A stretch of DNA of 64,000 nucleotides from an uncultured Myxococcales bacterium (lineage in GTDB: Bacteria > Myxococcota_A > Polyangia > Polyangiales > Polyangiaceae): positions 1-64,000 of the forward strand of contig CALFNG010000256.1 in NCBI GenBank assembly GCA_937902985.1, read 5' to 3'. Shown one piece after another: positions 39,569 through 48,822 of the stretch. The position numbers were made by a program, and so were the translations under genes. The stretch's first letter is position 1; each line of letters opens with the position of its first letter. The notes under the pieces were generated by a model that had not been told where the DNA came from, did not search any database, and saw only the letters and a list, made by a program, of their open reading frames with translations.

Positions 39569-41026
39569 ATGCGGTACGAAGCCGTCATTGGGCTCGAAGT
39601 CCACGCGCAGCTACTCACGAGGACGAAGGCGTTCTGCGGCTGCTCGACGGCGTACGGCGCGCCGCCGAACACGCAGGTGTGCCCCGTGTGTCTCGGCCTG
39701 CCGGGGGCGTTGCCCGTCCTCAATGGGGAGGCCGTTCGGCTCGCGGTCCGCACGGCGCTCGCGCTCTCTTGCGGGATTCGGCCGGCGAGCCGCTTCGCGC
39801 GTAAGAACTACTTCTATCCCGACCTCCCCAAGGGCTACCAGATCAGCCAGTTCGACGAACCGTTCAGCGATCGGGGCGAGCTCGAGATCGAGGTCGGCGG
39901 CGTCAAGAAGACGGTCGGTATCACGCGCGTCCACATGGAAGAAGACGCGGGCAAGAGTCACCACTCCGCTCCGCACTCCGTGGTCGATCTGAATCGGTCC
40001 GGCGTCCCGCTCGTCGAGATCGTCGGCGAGCCCGATCTCCGCAGCGGCGCCGAGGCGGCCGAGTATCTCCGCACGCTCCGCGAGATCCTGGTCTTCATCG
40101 GCGTGAACGATGGCAACCTCGAAGAGGGGAGCTTTCGCTGCGACGCGAACGTGAGCATCCGGCCCGTGGGCGAGACCCGGCTCGGAACGCGCGTCGAGCT
40201 GAAGAACATCAACTCGTTTCGTTTCGTCGAGAAGGCCATCGCCCACGAGATCGTGCGGCAGGCCGAGGTGCTCGACGCCGGGGGTCGCATCGTTCAGGAG
40301 ACCCGCGGCTGGGACGAGGACACCGGGACCACGTTCAGCATGCGCAGCAAGGAAGAGGCGCAAGACTACCGCTACTTCCCGGACCCGGACCTCCCGCCGC
40401 TCCGGCTCGACGACGCCTTCGTCGCCGAGGTGCGCGGCTTGATGCCGGAGCTTCCCGAAGCCAAGCGTCGCCGGTTCACGGGCGAGATGGGTCTCACCCC
40501 CTATGCGGCGCAGGTGCTGACGGTGCATCCCGGAGTCGCCGCCTTCTTCGAAGAGGCGGCGAAGCGCCACGCCGGCGCAGGCCACGGGCCCGCCGGGGCG
40601 ACTTCGAACGCGACCAAGGTCGCGAACTTCATTCAGAGCGAGATCCTCGGCGACGTCCAGACGCACGGGCTCGACGCGAAGATTCCGGTGAGCGCCGATC
40701 AGGTCGCCGCCCTCCTCGGGCTCGTCGATGGGGGGACCATCAGCGGCAAGCAAGCCAAGGAGGTCTACGCGGCGATCGCCGGGACCGCCGAGGCGCCCGC
40801 GGCGGTGGTCGCCCGGCTGGGGATGCAGCAGGTGAGCGACGCGGGCGCGATCGAGAGCCTCTGCAAGCGGCTCATCGAGCAGCACCCGAAGCAGGCCGAC
40901 CAGCTCCGCGCGGGCAAGGTGAGCCTCACGGGCTTCTTCGTCGGTCTCGCGATGAAAGAGACGAAGGGGTCCGCGAACCCGCAGCTCGTCAACGAGGCCC
41001 TGAAGAAGCTCCTCGGACCCGGCTGA
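39569..41026 (+). CDS. gatB: Aspartyl/glutamyl-tRNA amidotransferase subunit B
   Basis: MRYEAVIGLEVHAQLLTRTKAFCGCSTAYGAPPNTQVCPVCLGLPGALPVLN; RKNYFYPDLPKGYQISQFDEP; NEALKKLLG. Confidence 0.97.
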   Translation: MRYEAVIGLEVHAQLLTRTKAFCGCSTAYGAPPNTQVCPVCLGLPGALPVLNGEAVRLAVRTALALSCGIRPASRFARKNYFYPDLPKGYQISQFDEPFSDRGELEIEVGGVKKTVGITRVHMEEDAGKSHHSAPHSVVDLNRSGVPLVEIVGEPDLRSGAEAAEYLRTLREILVFIGVNDGNLEEGSFRCDANVSIRPVGETRLGTRVELKNINSFRFVEKAIAHEIVRQAEVLDAGGRIVQETRGWDEDTGTTFSMRSKEEAQDYRYFPDPDLPPLRLDDAFVAEVRGLMPELPEAKRRRFTGEMGLTPYAAQVLTVHPGVAAFFEEAAKRHAGAGHGPAGATSNATKVANFIQSEILGDVQTHGLDAKIPVSADQVAALLGLVDGGTISGKQAKEVYAAIAGTAEAPAAVVARLGMQQVSDAGAIESLCKRLIEQHPKQADQLRAGKVSLTGFFVGLAMKETKGSANPQLVNEALKKLLGPG

Positions 41027-41030
41027 GCGC

Positions 41031-42587
41031 GTGGCGTCCATCGCGCGCCTCCAGGCAGCCTCCGCGCGCTCGCGGCTGCTGATCCTCGACGACAACGTCG
41101 AGCTCGTCGGGTCGCTGCACGCGGTCATCATGAGCGCCGAGCTCTCCGACGGGAGGGCGGCGTCGAACACCATCGAGGTCGTGACCGCGTCGCGCGGCGA
41201 CGAGGGCCTCGCCATCGCCCGGACGCAGGGGTTCGACGTGGCCATCGTCGACGTGAAGCTCCCCGACATGAGCGGAGTCGATCTGATTCCCCTGCTTCGT
41301 GCGGCCTGCCCCTTCGGCGAAGTCGTGCTCATCACCGGCTTCGCCACGATGGACGCGGCCATGGGGGCGCTGAGGTCGGGCGCGTACGCGTTCATCCCGA
41401 AGTCGTTCCGGCCGGAGGAGCTCATCTCGACGGTCGAGCAGGCGCTGACCAAGGTGCGCCTGGCCCGCGAGCGCGAGGAACTCGAGCGCCGCTATCGCGC
41501 CCTCGTCGAGCTCACCGACGTGCTCGTCGTGGGCCTCGAAAAGGGGGGTCGCGTGGCGCTCTTCAACCGGAAGGCGGCTCTCTTCGCGGGGGTCGAGCCG
41601 GCGGCCGCGGCCGGCTGGCCGTTCGTCGACCGGTGGATGCCCGACGAAGACAAGGCGCGGATGCGCGAGGCCATCGGCAACGCGCGGAGCGGCAAGACGC
41701 AGGAGATCGAGACGGGGTTCACTGACGCCGAGGGCGGGCACGGGCCGGTGCGGGTCTCGTCGCGCGAGCTCAGAGAAGCGCCCACGCGCCGGCGCGTTCG
41801 CTGGCATCTCTCCATGGCGCGCGGAGCCGGCGACGAGGCCGCGCTCGTTTACGGGTTCGGTATCGACGTCACCGAGCGGCGCGCCCTCGAGAAGCGCGCC
41901 GCCGACGCCGAGGCGCTCTCGGCGATGGGCACGCTCGCCCTCAACCTGGCCCACGAGGTCCGCAACCCGCTCAACGCCGCCGTCTTGCAGCTCCATCTGC
42001 TGGGGCGGCAGGTCGACAAGCTCGCCATCGACGAAGAGTCGCGGGCGGCCCTCCGCCGCAAGGGCCAGATCGTAGGCGACGAGATCCAGCGACTCAGCCG
42101 GCTTCTCACCGAGTTCCTCGAGCTTGCGCGGCCGAGGGCGGCCGTGCGCGAGCTCGTTCACTTCGGGAAGCTGGTCGACGACGTCCTCGATCTGGAGCAG
42201 GGGTCCGCCGCGGCCCGGCGGGTGACCGTCGAGCGCGATCTGTCGAGCGAATGCGTTCTCGTGGGCGACCCCGAGAAGCTCAAACAGGTGATCTTGAACC
42301 TCGTCGTGAACGCGCTCGAGGCCATGAAAGACGGCGGCGCCCTCCGCGTGCGGGTCGCATGCGGTCCAGACGAAGTGCAGCTGACCGTGGCGGACACCGG
42401 CACCGGCATCGACGCCGCGAGCCTCAGCCAGGTCTTCGACCCGTTCTTCACGACGAAAGAGGCCGGCACGGGCCTCGGCCTCTCCATCGTGCGAAAGATC
42501 GTCGATCAGCACGGCGGCGAGATTCGCATCGAGAGCGAATCCTGCGTCGGCACCCAAGTAACGGTCTCGCTACCTCGCGGTCGCTAG
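41031..42587 (+). CDS. REC-PAS-histidine kinase
   Basis: DVAIVDVKLPDMSGVDLIPLL; NLAHEVRNPLNAAVLQLHLLGRQ; NLVVNALEAMKDGG; TGTGIDAA; TGLGLSIVRKIVDQHGG; ends TAG. Confidence 0.93.
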   Translation: MASIARLQAASARSRLLILDDNVELVGSLHAVIMSAELSDGRAASNTIEVVTASRGDEGLAIARTQGFDVAIVDVKLPDMSGVDLIPLLRAACPFGEVVLITGFATMDAAMGALRSGAYAFIPKSFRPEELISTVEQALTKVRLAREREELERRYRALVELTDVLVVGLEKGGRVALFNRKAALFAGVEPAAAAGWPFVDRWMPDEDKARMREAIGNARSGKTQEIETGFTDAEGGHGPVRVSSRELREAPTRRRVRWHLSMARGAGDEAALVYGFGIDVTERRALEKRAADAEALSAMGTLALNLAHEVRNPLNAAVLQLHLLGRQVDKLAIDEESRAALRRKGQIVGDEIQRLSRLLTEFLELARPRAAVRELVHFGKLVDDVLDLEQGSAAARRVTVERDLSSECVLVGDPEKLKQVILNLVVNALEAMKDGGALRVRVACGPDEVQLTVADTGTGIDAASLSQVFDPFFTTKEAGTGLGLSIVRKIVDQHGGEIRIESESCVGTQVTVSLPRGR

Positions 42588-42596
42588 CTGTTCTTT

Positions 42597-42772
42597 CTCT
42601 CGAGGAGAGAGGATTGGCCGCAGAGACGCAGAGGGCGCAAAGAGGAGGGTCGAAGCCGCCCGACCAGAACGGTGGACGCAAGAGCCCCTCGCCGCTCTCC
42701 ACGGACCGGAGCGCGCACAAAACCGCTCTTCCTCTGCGCCCTCCGCGGCTCTGCGGCCAATCTCGGGCGCGA
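42597..42772. repeat. Dispersed palindromic repeat, copy C
   Basis: attggccgcagagacgcagagggcgcaaagaggag vs reverse complement of right arm attggccgcagagccgcggagggcgcagaggaagag; begins 10 nt after the TAG stop. Confidence 0.9.
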
Positions 42773-43405
42773 CTACCTGCCGGGCGGTCGCATGGGAAGG
42801 GACGTGGTCGACGGGGGCGGGGGCGGCATCCGCGGGGAGCTTTCGGAGGACTCGCCGGCCGTGTCGATCGCCTGGATCGCCGTGAAGAGCCGCTCCATCC
42901 CCAGCTCGAGCGCGCCCTCTTTCTGAAAGAGGCCGGCCACGCGAACGAGGCGAAGCGACGTGGTCTTCCCGAGGTCGATCTCGCGCTCGACGAACGCTTC
43001 GAACGAGGGAAAGCGCTTGGCCTCGTAGAGGCGGCGCGTCTGGATGTCTTTCAAGACGACGCCGATGTCGAAGAACGTCTTGTTGAGGTTCTTCCGGAAG
43101 GTCTTGATCTTCGACAGCGCCGAGTGGAGATCGCTGACGCGCTGCTTGATGTCCTCGGCATCGACGGGGGTGCGAATGGTCGCCCGCGCGCTGCCCGGGA
43201 GCGGCGGCTCGGCCGCCCGAGCACGGGCCTCTGCAGCATGCTTGGCCGCGTGGCGAGCCGCCCAGGGGGCCGCGCCTCGGAGGCCGAGCTTACGTTTCAC
43301 CCCACCCGCCTCTTCCTTGCCCGCGGCCCCCTTGGCTCCCGGCTTGGCCGGCGCCCCCGGCCGCATCGAGCCCTTCGTCACCGCAGACTTCTTCGTCTTC
43401 GCCAT
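42773..43405 (-). CDS. Hypothetical protein, Ala/Lys-rich N-terminus
   Basis: MAKTKKSAVTKGSMRPGAPAK...DAEDIKQRVSDLHSALSKIKTFRKNLNKTFFDIGVVLKDIQTRRLYEAKRFPSFEAFVEREIDLGKTTSLRLVRVA. Confidence 0.7.
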   Translation of the reverse strand: MAKTKKSAVTKGSMRPGAPAKPGAKGAAGKEEAGGVKRKLGLRGAAPWAARHAAKHAAEARARAAEPPLPGSARATIRTPVDAEDIKQRVSDLHSALSKIKTFRKNLNKTFFDIGVVLKDIQTRRLYEAKRFPSFEAFVEREIDLGKTTSLRLVRVAGLFQKEGALELGMERLFTAIQAIDTAGESSESSPRMPPPPPSTTSLPMRPPGR

Positions 43406-43592
43406 ATCGATCTCGGTTCGGGACAAGCCCCTGAAAAGCTACGGCTTCGTGCCCGTTTTCCCCCGGCCAGGCTTGGGCGGCTTGCGGGGGTGACTCGCGC
43501 AAAAACGCCAAGGGCCAATTACCAGAGTTGTCTGCTGCGCGTCTACTCGTGAAATGCAGCGCAGGGCGTGAGAGGCTACGATTCGCCCGCCG

Positions 43593-44558
43593 ATGGCAGT
43601 CCTCACCCCGATGAACGACCACGACGCGCGCGAACTCCTCGCGCATTACGGCCTCGGGCCGCCCCGAGCGCTCGTCGGCCTCACCGCGGGAAGCGTGAAC
43701 TCGAACTTCGCGATCGATCTCGACGGACGCCGCCTTTTCCTGCGGGTCTATGAAGAGCGCGACCGGCGCGGCGCCGTCTCCGAGACCGCGATGGTCGAGC
43801 GGCTCGCGGGCGCGGGCGTCCCCACCCCGGCGCCGCTGCGACGCATCGACGGGGGGCTCGTGTCGGACATGCGCGGCAAACCGGCGGCGCTCTTTCCGTG
43901 GCGCCCGGGCGCGATGCGCTGCCAGGCCAGCGTGACCGTCGACGACGTCTTGCAGCTCGGCGAAGCGCTGGCGCGCGTCCACGTGGCGGGGGCCACGGAG
44001 GTCCGCGACGAGAGCCGCTTTCGCTACGAGGACCTCGACGCCCGGCTCGACCGCATCGCGGCGAGCGGCGACGCGCGCTTCGCGCCGAGGGTCCCGACGC
44101 TGCGGGACGCTCTGGCGACCGCGCACGCGGCGCGCGATATCGGGCTGCCGCGGGGGCTCATTCACGGCGACCTGTTCCGCGACAACGTGCTCTGGGAGGG
44201 CCCGCGGCTCGCCGCCCTGCTCGACTTCGAGAGCGCTTCGGACGGAACCTTCGCCTACGATCTCATGGTGACCGCCCTGGCCTGGTGCGTGGGCGACGAC
44301 CTCGACGTCCGCCTCGCCCGGGCCCTTCGTGAGGGGTACGAGCGTGTCCGACCCCTCACCCTCCGGGAGCGCGAGGGGCTCGCTTCCGAAGGTGCGTTCG
44401 CGGCGCTCCGCTTCGCCGTCACGCGCATCACAGACTTCGCGATGCGCGCGCCGTCGGGCGGCCCTCCGCCGGCCAAGAACTGGCGCCGCTTCATGATGCG
44501 CTTCGATAAGCTTCGCTCGCTTGGCTCGGCCGGCTTGCGCGACGTGCTCGGCGACTGA
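43593..44558 (+). CDS. Homoserine kinase-like phosphotransferase (ThrB2/APH fold)
   Basis: LTAGSVNSNFAIDLDGRRLFLRVYEE; GLPRGLIHGDLFRDNVLWEGPRLAALLDFESASDGTFAYDL. Confidence 0.85.
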   Translation: MAVLTPMNDHDARELLAHYGLGPPRALVGLTAGSVNSNFAIDLDGRRLFLRVYEERDRRGAVSETAMVERLAGAGVPTPAPLRRIDGGLVSDMRGKPAALFPWRPGAMRCQASVTVDDVLQLGEALARVHVAGATEVRDESRFRYEDLDARLDRIAASGDARFAPRVPTLRDALATAHAARDIGLPRGLIHGDLFRDNVLWEGPRLAALLDFESASDGTFAYDLMVTALAWCVGDDLDVRLARALREGYERVRPLTLREREGLASEGAFAALRFAVTRITDFAMRAPSGGPPPAKNWRRFMMRFDKLRSLGSAGLRDVLGD

Positions 44559-44592
44559 ACCACCGGCGGAGACCACGGGAGCACCCCCCGAG

Positions 44593-45978
44593 ATGGGCCA
44601 CGACGAGCACTTCCTCGAGCGCCTCGACCGGGTTCACCGGGACCAGGTGGAGCTCGCGCTCGGCCTCTATCGGGACCACGAGCTCGTCCGGGCCATCCTT
44701 TCGGACGCGCGCCTGCCGCCCGACGCCGAGCGGGTCGCGCTGGCCCTCGAAGACGGTGGCGGCGGCCCGCACGTGGTGGTCGCGCGCAACGGCGCGTTCG
44801 TCACGTGCCTCGGCGAGGGGATGAGCACGGGCTCGCTCCCGATCATCTCGCGCGCCCACCTCGAGGGGCTCGCGGTCAAGACGGAGCGCGTCCGCGAGGG
44901 CCTCGCCCTAGCTCGCAAGCGGGGAGTGAACGAGTCGCAGCTCCTCGAGCGCCTCGAGCAGGCCGGCCCGGCGGTGTCCCGCGAAGACTTCGTGAGCGCC
45001 TCCGCGCTGCTCGGCCCCGCGGTGCCGTTGCTCACCGGGATCTACGTCTCGTGGGCGCAGGCGCTCGAAGAGATCTTTCCGCTCCTGCACTCGTCGCGCA
45101 CCTGGGCTCCGGCGATCCGGAAGCGCTCGGAGGAGTCCATCGCGCGCGGCGCGTGGGCGATGGCCCACTCGGCCATGGTCCTCGTCAACTCCGCGACGCG
45201 CGAGTGGGTGCGCGAGTGGGCCGAGCTCCCGGCGCACGAGAACCTCTCGCCCTGGTCGTTCCTGACGATGACGTCCGCGTTCCCGTTCGTCATTCGCGCG
45301 GCCTGGCTGGCGGGGCGGCTCGGAAAGCCGATGATTCACTCGTACAAGACGCGCTTCACGAAGGCGATCAACTCGATTGACCTGCGCGAGGCGGGATGGG
45401 GGCTCGCGTGCATGGGCCTCCGACACGCGTCGCTTCGCGCCGAGGCCTTTCGCGCGCTGCAGGCGCCGGTCGCTTCCGGCGGATCCGGGCGCGAGGCGTG
45501 GGTCGACCAGGGCTACACGTACTTCGCGGAGATCGCGCGCATCCTCGAGGCGAAGGAAGACGAGCTCCGCGCCGAGGGCAATCAGCTCGGGCGCGACTTC
45601 GTGCTCGTGCGCACCGACTGGCTACCCGAGACGTCGCGTTACAGCTTCAGGAAGCGCGAGCGGGTGCCGGATGACCTGGTGCTGCCGGGCCTCTTCGACG
45701 GGTGGCACGACGCGAACAACGGAGAGCGGAGCGCCGACCTCATGCTGCTCGGGGTCGTGGCGGCGGCTCGAGCCCGGGCCGAAGACTTCTACTTCCCCGC
45801 GTCGATGCTCCACGCGATCGGGCCGCCGGACCTGGCGGTCGACGGCGAGTCGATGGTCAAGATGCGGCGCAAGCTCCAGGGGATCTCGAACACGGTGCGT
45901 CACGGCGAGCGCCCCGGTCGAAACGACCCGTGTCCGTGCGGCGGCGGCAAGAAATACAAGAAGTGCCACGGCCGCTGA
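44593..45978 (+). CDS. SEC-C motif protein
   Basis: C-terminal PGRNDPCPCGGGKKYKKCHGR SEC-C zinc motif after a ~430-aa uncharacterised domain. Confidence 0.82.
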   Translation: MGHDEHFLERLDRVHRDQVELALGLYRDHELVRAILSDARLPPDAERVALALEDGGGGPHVVVARNGAFVTCLGEGMSTGSLPIISRAHLEGLAVKTERVREGLALARKRGVNESQLLERLEQAGPAVSREDFVSASALLGPAVPLLTGIYVSWAQALEEIFPLLHSSRTWAPAIRKRSEESIARGAWAMAHSAMVLVNSATREWVREWAELPAHENLSPWSFLTMTSAFPFVIRAAWLAGRLGKPMIHSYKTRFTKAINSIDLREAGWGLACMGLRHASLRAEAFRALQAPVASGGSGREAWVDQGYTYFAEIARILEAKEDELRAEGNQLGRDFVLVRTDWLPETSRYSFRKRERVPDDLVLPGLFDGWHDANNGERSADLMLLGVVAAARARAEDFYFPASMLHAIGPPDLAVDGESMVKMRRKLQGISNTVRHGERPGRNDPCPCGGGKKYKKCHGR

Positions 45979-45981
45979 CGG

Positions 45982-47814
45982 TCACGACGCGGCGGCGGGC
46001 GTCTCGTCGGCGACGCGCAGGCGCCCCAGCGGCGTCCGCAGCTCGGCCCGCAGCTTCTCGAGATTCGCGGCCACCCTGGCCAGCGCCGCGGCCTGGCCCT
46101 CGACCGCCGCCCTGGTCGTCGCTTCGTCTTCGTTGCCCGAGCCGCGCGCGTCTCTTGCGGCGCGCAGGACCTCGACCACCTCGCGGTGCAGCTCTTGCCC
46201 GGCGCTCACCACCCAGGCGTCGAGCTTCTTCGCGAAGTCTTCGATCATCTCGTCGAGCTTGGGGGCGACCTTCTTCGCCGTCTCGCGCATGGCCTCGGGG
46301 CCGAGTTCGTTCGCCCGCTTCTTGAACTCTTCGTGGATCTTGCCGCGGGCGAACATCGCGAAGATCGCCGGCCCCGCCACGGCGAGGACGCCCCCGACCA
46401 TCAGGTTCACGGCCATCAGCGCGACCCCGCCGAACATCAGGGCCACGACGCCGACGTCGTACTTGATGGTGTCGATCCGGACGTCGAGCCGCGTCGCGTC
46501 GTTCCCCAGGAGCGTCGCCACGCGGCGCGCGTCGTCCTGCGCGTCTTCGCGAACGAGCGCGATCGTCTTTTCGCCGAGCTGCTCGAGCTTGGTCGCGATC
46601 TCCTTCGTCTCGGCCTCGGCCCACTGCTTGAACGCGTCTTCGAGGAAGGCGGGGAGGAATTGCTTGAGCTCTTGAGCCTTGGCCGATTCGATGACGTTCG
46701 GGAGCTGCCGGCAGATGTCGTCGACGAAGCGGTCGAGATCCTTCCGGGCCCCCGTCTTGATCGCGCCGACCTCTTCGCGGATCTGCACGCGCCGCTGCTC
46801 GATGCTGCCCGACTTGCCTGCGAGGTCTTTTTCGAGGGCCTCGATGCGACGGTCGATCTGCTCGCCGTTCATCATGATGCTTCGCCGCCGCGCGTCGACC
46901 CCTTTGGAGAGGAGCTGCGCGACGCCGAGCCCCTCGCCGAGCGCGTTGTCGAGGAGGATTCGCCCTCGCTCTTCGGCGAGGAATCGCGTCAGGTGGGCGA
47001 TGAGCTCGGGGAGGCCGCTCCCGGGCGTGTTCGGGCCGTCGCCGCTCAGCGCCGCCTCGGCGCTCACCGGAAAGACCACGGGGTCCTTCACGAGCGCCGA
47101 CAGGTGATGCTTCGCGTACGCGAGGGCCTCGGCCTGCTCGTCGGCCGAAAGGAGGTCCCACTTGGTGATGACGAAGATGATCTTGTCGCGCGACGCCTTG
47201 AGGAGCTTGTCGTTGAGGAAGACGCGCTCGCTCTCCTTCAGGATCTGCCCCGCGTCGAGGAGGAAGAGCACGGCGTCGGCGCGCGGAATGTAGCTGTACG
47301 TGATGTCCGCGCGCTGGAGGGAGAGGTCGTTCACGCCGGGTGTGTCGACGAGGAGAATGCGCTCGCTGAGGAGCGGGGCGGGGTAGCCGATCTCGAGGTG
47401 ATCGACGTCGTCGGTCGCCGCGCCGCCAACGGCGAAGCGCTTGGCCTCGTCGAAGGGAATCGGGCGGCGGTCGCCGTTGGGCGCGACCACGAACGCTTCG
47501 GGCTGCGCCGCCCACCGAATGTGGTGGATCGTCGCGGTGGTCGGCGTGACGCCGACGGGGAGCGCGTGCTTGCCGAGCAGCGCGTTCACGAACGTGGTCT
47601 TGCCGTGGTTGAACTCGCCCACGACCACGAGGTGAAATCGATCCTCGACGAGCTTCTTCACGAGCTCGCGATCGACCCGCTCGCGCAGGCTCTTCGTCCC
47701 GAGGGACGTGGCGATGTCGCCGAGCCCCTGCAGCGCGCCGACGATCTCGTCGCGCTTCGTGAAGAACGCATCGAGCGCGGGCCTGGCGGCGCCGGTCTGA
47801 CCGTTTGCGGACAT
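45982..47814 (-). CDS. Dynamin-like GTPase (membrane-associated)
   Basis: VVVGEFNHGKTTFVNALLG (G1), PTTATIHHI (G2), LVDTPGVNDL (G3), VITKWDLL (G4); hydrophobic hairpin VVALMFGGVALMAVNLMVGGVLAVAGPAIFAMF. Confidence 0.92.
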   Translation of the reverse strand: MSANGQTGAARPALDAFFTKRDEIVGALQGLGDIATSLGTKSLRERVDRELVKKLVEDRFHLVVVGEFNHGKTTFVNALLGKHALPVGVTPTTATIHHIRWAAQPEAFVVAPNGDRRPIPFDEAKRFAVGGAATDDVDHLEIGYPAPLLSERILLVDTPGVNDLSLQRADITYSYIPRADAVLFLLDAGQILKESERVFLNDKLLKASRDKIIFVITKWDLLSADEQAEALAYAKHHLSALVKDPVVFPVSAEAALSGDGPNTPGSGLPELIAHLTRFLAEERGRILLDNALGEGLGVAQLLSKGVDARRRSIMMNGEQIDRRIEALEKDLAGKSGSIEQRRVQIREEVGAIKTGARKDLDRFVDDICRQLPNVIESAKAQELKQFLPAFLEDAFKQWAEAETKEIATKLEQLGEKTIALVREDAQDDARRVATLLGNDATRLDVRIDTIKYDVGVVALMFGGVALMAVNLMVGGVLAVAGPAIFAMFARGKIHEEFKKRANELGPEAMRETAKKVAPKLDEMIEDFAKKLDAWVVSAGQELHREVVEVLRAARDARGSGNEDEATTRAAVEGQAAALARVAANLEKLRAELRTPLGRLRVADETPAAAS

Positions 47815-48719
47815 CAAGCGTCTCCCTTGAGGAGCGACGCGACGCGTTCGTCGACCTCGGTCATCGTGAGGCCCGGCCGCTGCCCGAGCTCGGCGACGCC
47901 GACCGCCTCGCGAAAGAGCTGGCTCTCGCCGAACACCCGCATGGCGAGGACGCGCTTGGGCAGCCAGGGGTGGGTGGCGAAGACTTCCAGGTACCTGCCG
48001 ATGCCGTGGCTGCCCTCTTCGTGTTGCTCGAGGAACGCGTCGAGGTTGAATTCTTCGTAGAGCTTCCGCGACCCGACCGCGAGCTTGGTGATGGCGCGCT
48101 CCGCGGCGTGCTGATCGCGGCTGACGAGCATGCCGGCGCGGTCGCAGGTGATCTCGGCGCGGCGCGACCACGTCCGGAGCGCGACGAGCGCCGGCTGCAG
48201 GATCCAGGGCACGAACATTCCCGCCATGTACGTGAGGTAGTGGAGCGCGGTCAGGTAGGAGACGTGCGAGTTGTGGATGTGACCGCACTCGTGCCCGATG
48301 ACGGTGAGGAGCTCCTCGTCCGTGTACTGATCGACCAGCGCCGAGTGCACCATGATGAACGAGTCGTCGTTCGTTCCCAGCGTCCCGGCGTTGAAGACGG
48401 GGCTGTTCACGACGAAGACCTGCGGCATCGTGATCTGGAGCGTGTCGCACGCCGTCTTCGTGATCCGGTGGATCCGGGAGAACTGCCGGTCGCTCACCTT
48501 GACGGCGTGGCCGAGGAGCTGATGCTTCCCCAGCTGCTTGAAGAGGCGCACGCTCGCCTCGACCGCCAGAGCCACCGGTTTGGTGTTCTCGAATGCGATG
48601 CGCGACTGGCGATCGAACGAGTAGGTGTACTCGTGCCCGGTCGCCAGGGCTCCGCCGGAGCGTTCGGCCTTCTTTCGGGCAACGAAGGCATCGAAATCGA
48701 GGTTGGGTGCTTGCGCCAT
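47814..48719 (-). CDS. M48-family metallopeptidase
   Basis: ELLTVIGHECGHIHNSHVSYLTALHYL (HExxH), TCDRAGMLVSRD; stop overlaps the dynamin start. Confidence 0.9.
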   Translation of the reverse strand: MAQAPNLDFDAFVARKKAERSGGALATGHEYTYSFDRQSRIAFENTKPVALAVEASVRLFKQLGKHQLLGHAVKVSDRQFSRIHRITKTACDTLQITMPQVFVVNSPVFNAGTLGTNDDSFIMVHSALVDQYTDEELLTVIGHECGHIHNSHVSYLTALHYLTYMAGMFVPWILQPALVALRTWSRRAEITCDRAGMLVSRDQHAAERAITKLAVGSRKLYEEFNLDAFLEQHEEGSHGIGRYLEVFATHPWLPKRVLAMRVFGESQLFREAVGVAELGQRPGLTMTEVDERVASLLKGDA

Positions 48720-48822
48720 GTCGTTTCTGAGGCTCCGTACCTCAGAGCCTAAGCACCTGGGCTTCGATCCGCAATTCGCGGCGTATCGCGGCGTCGGCGC
48801 GCCCGATTCGTTCGGAGGCACT

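Noticed and set aside
42251-43552. 433-aa plus-strand ORF
   Set aside because: Runs out of frame through the histidine kinase, palindrome copy C (ETQRAQRGG) and antisense to the 42773-43405 gene.
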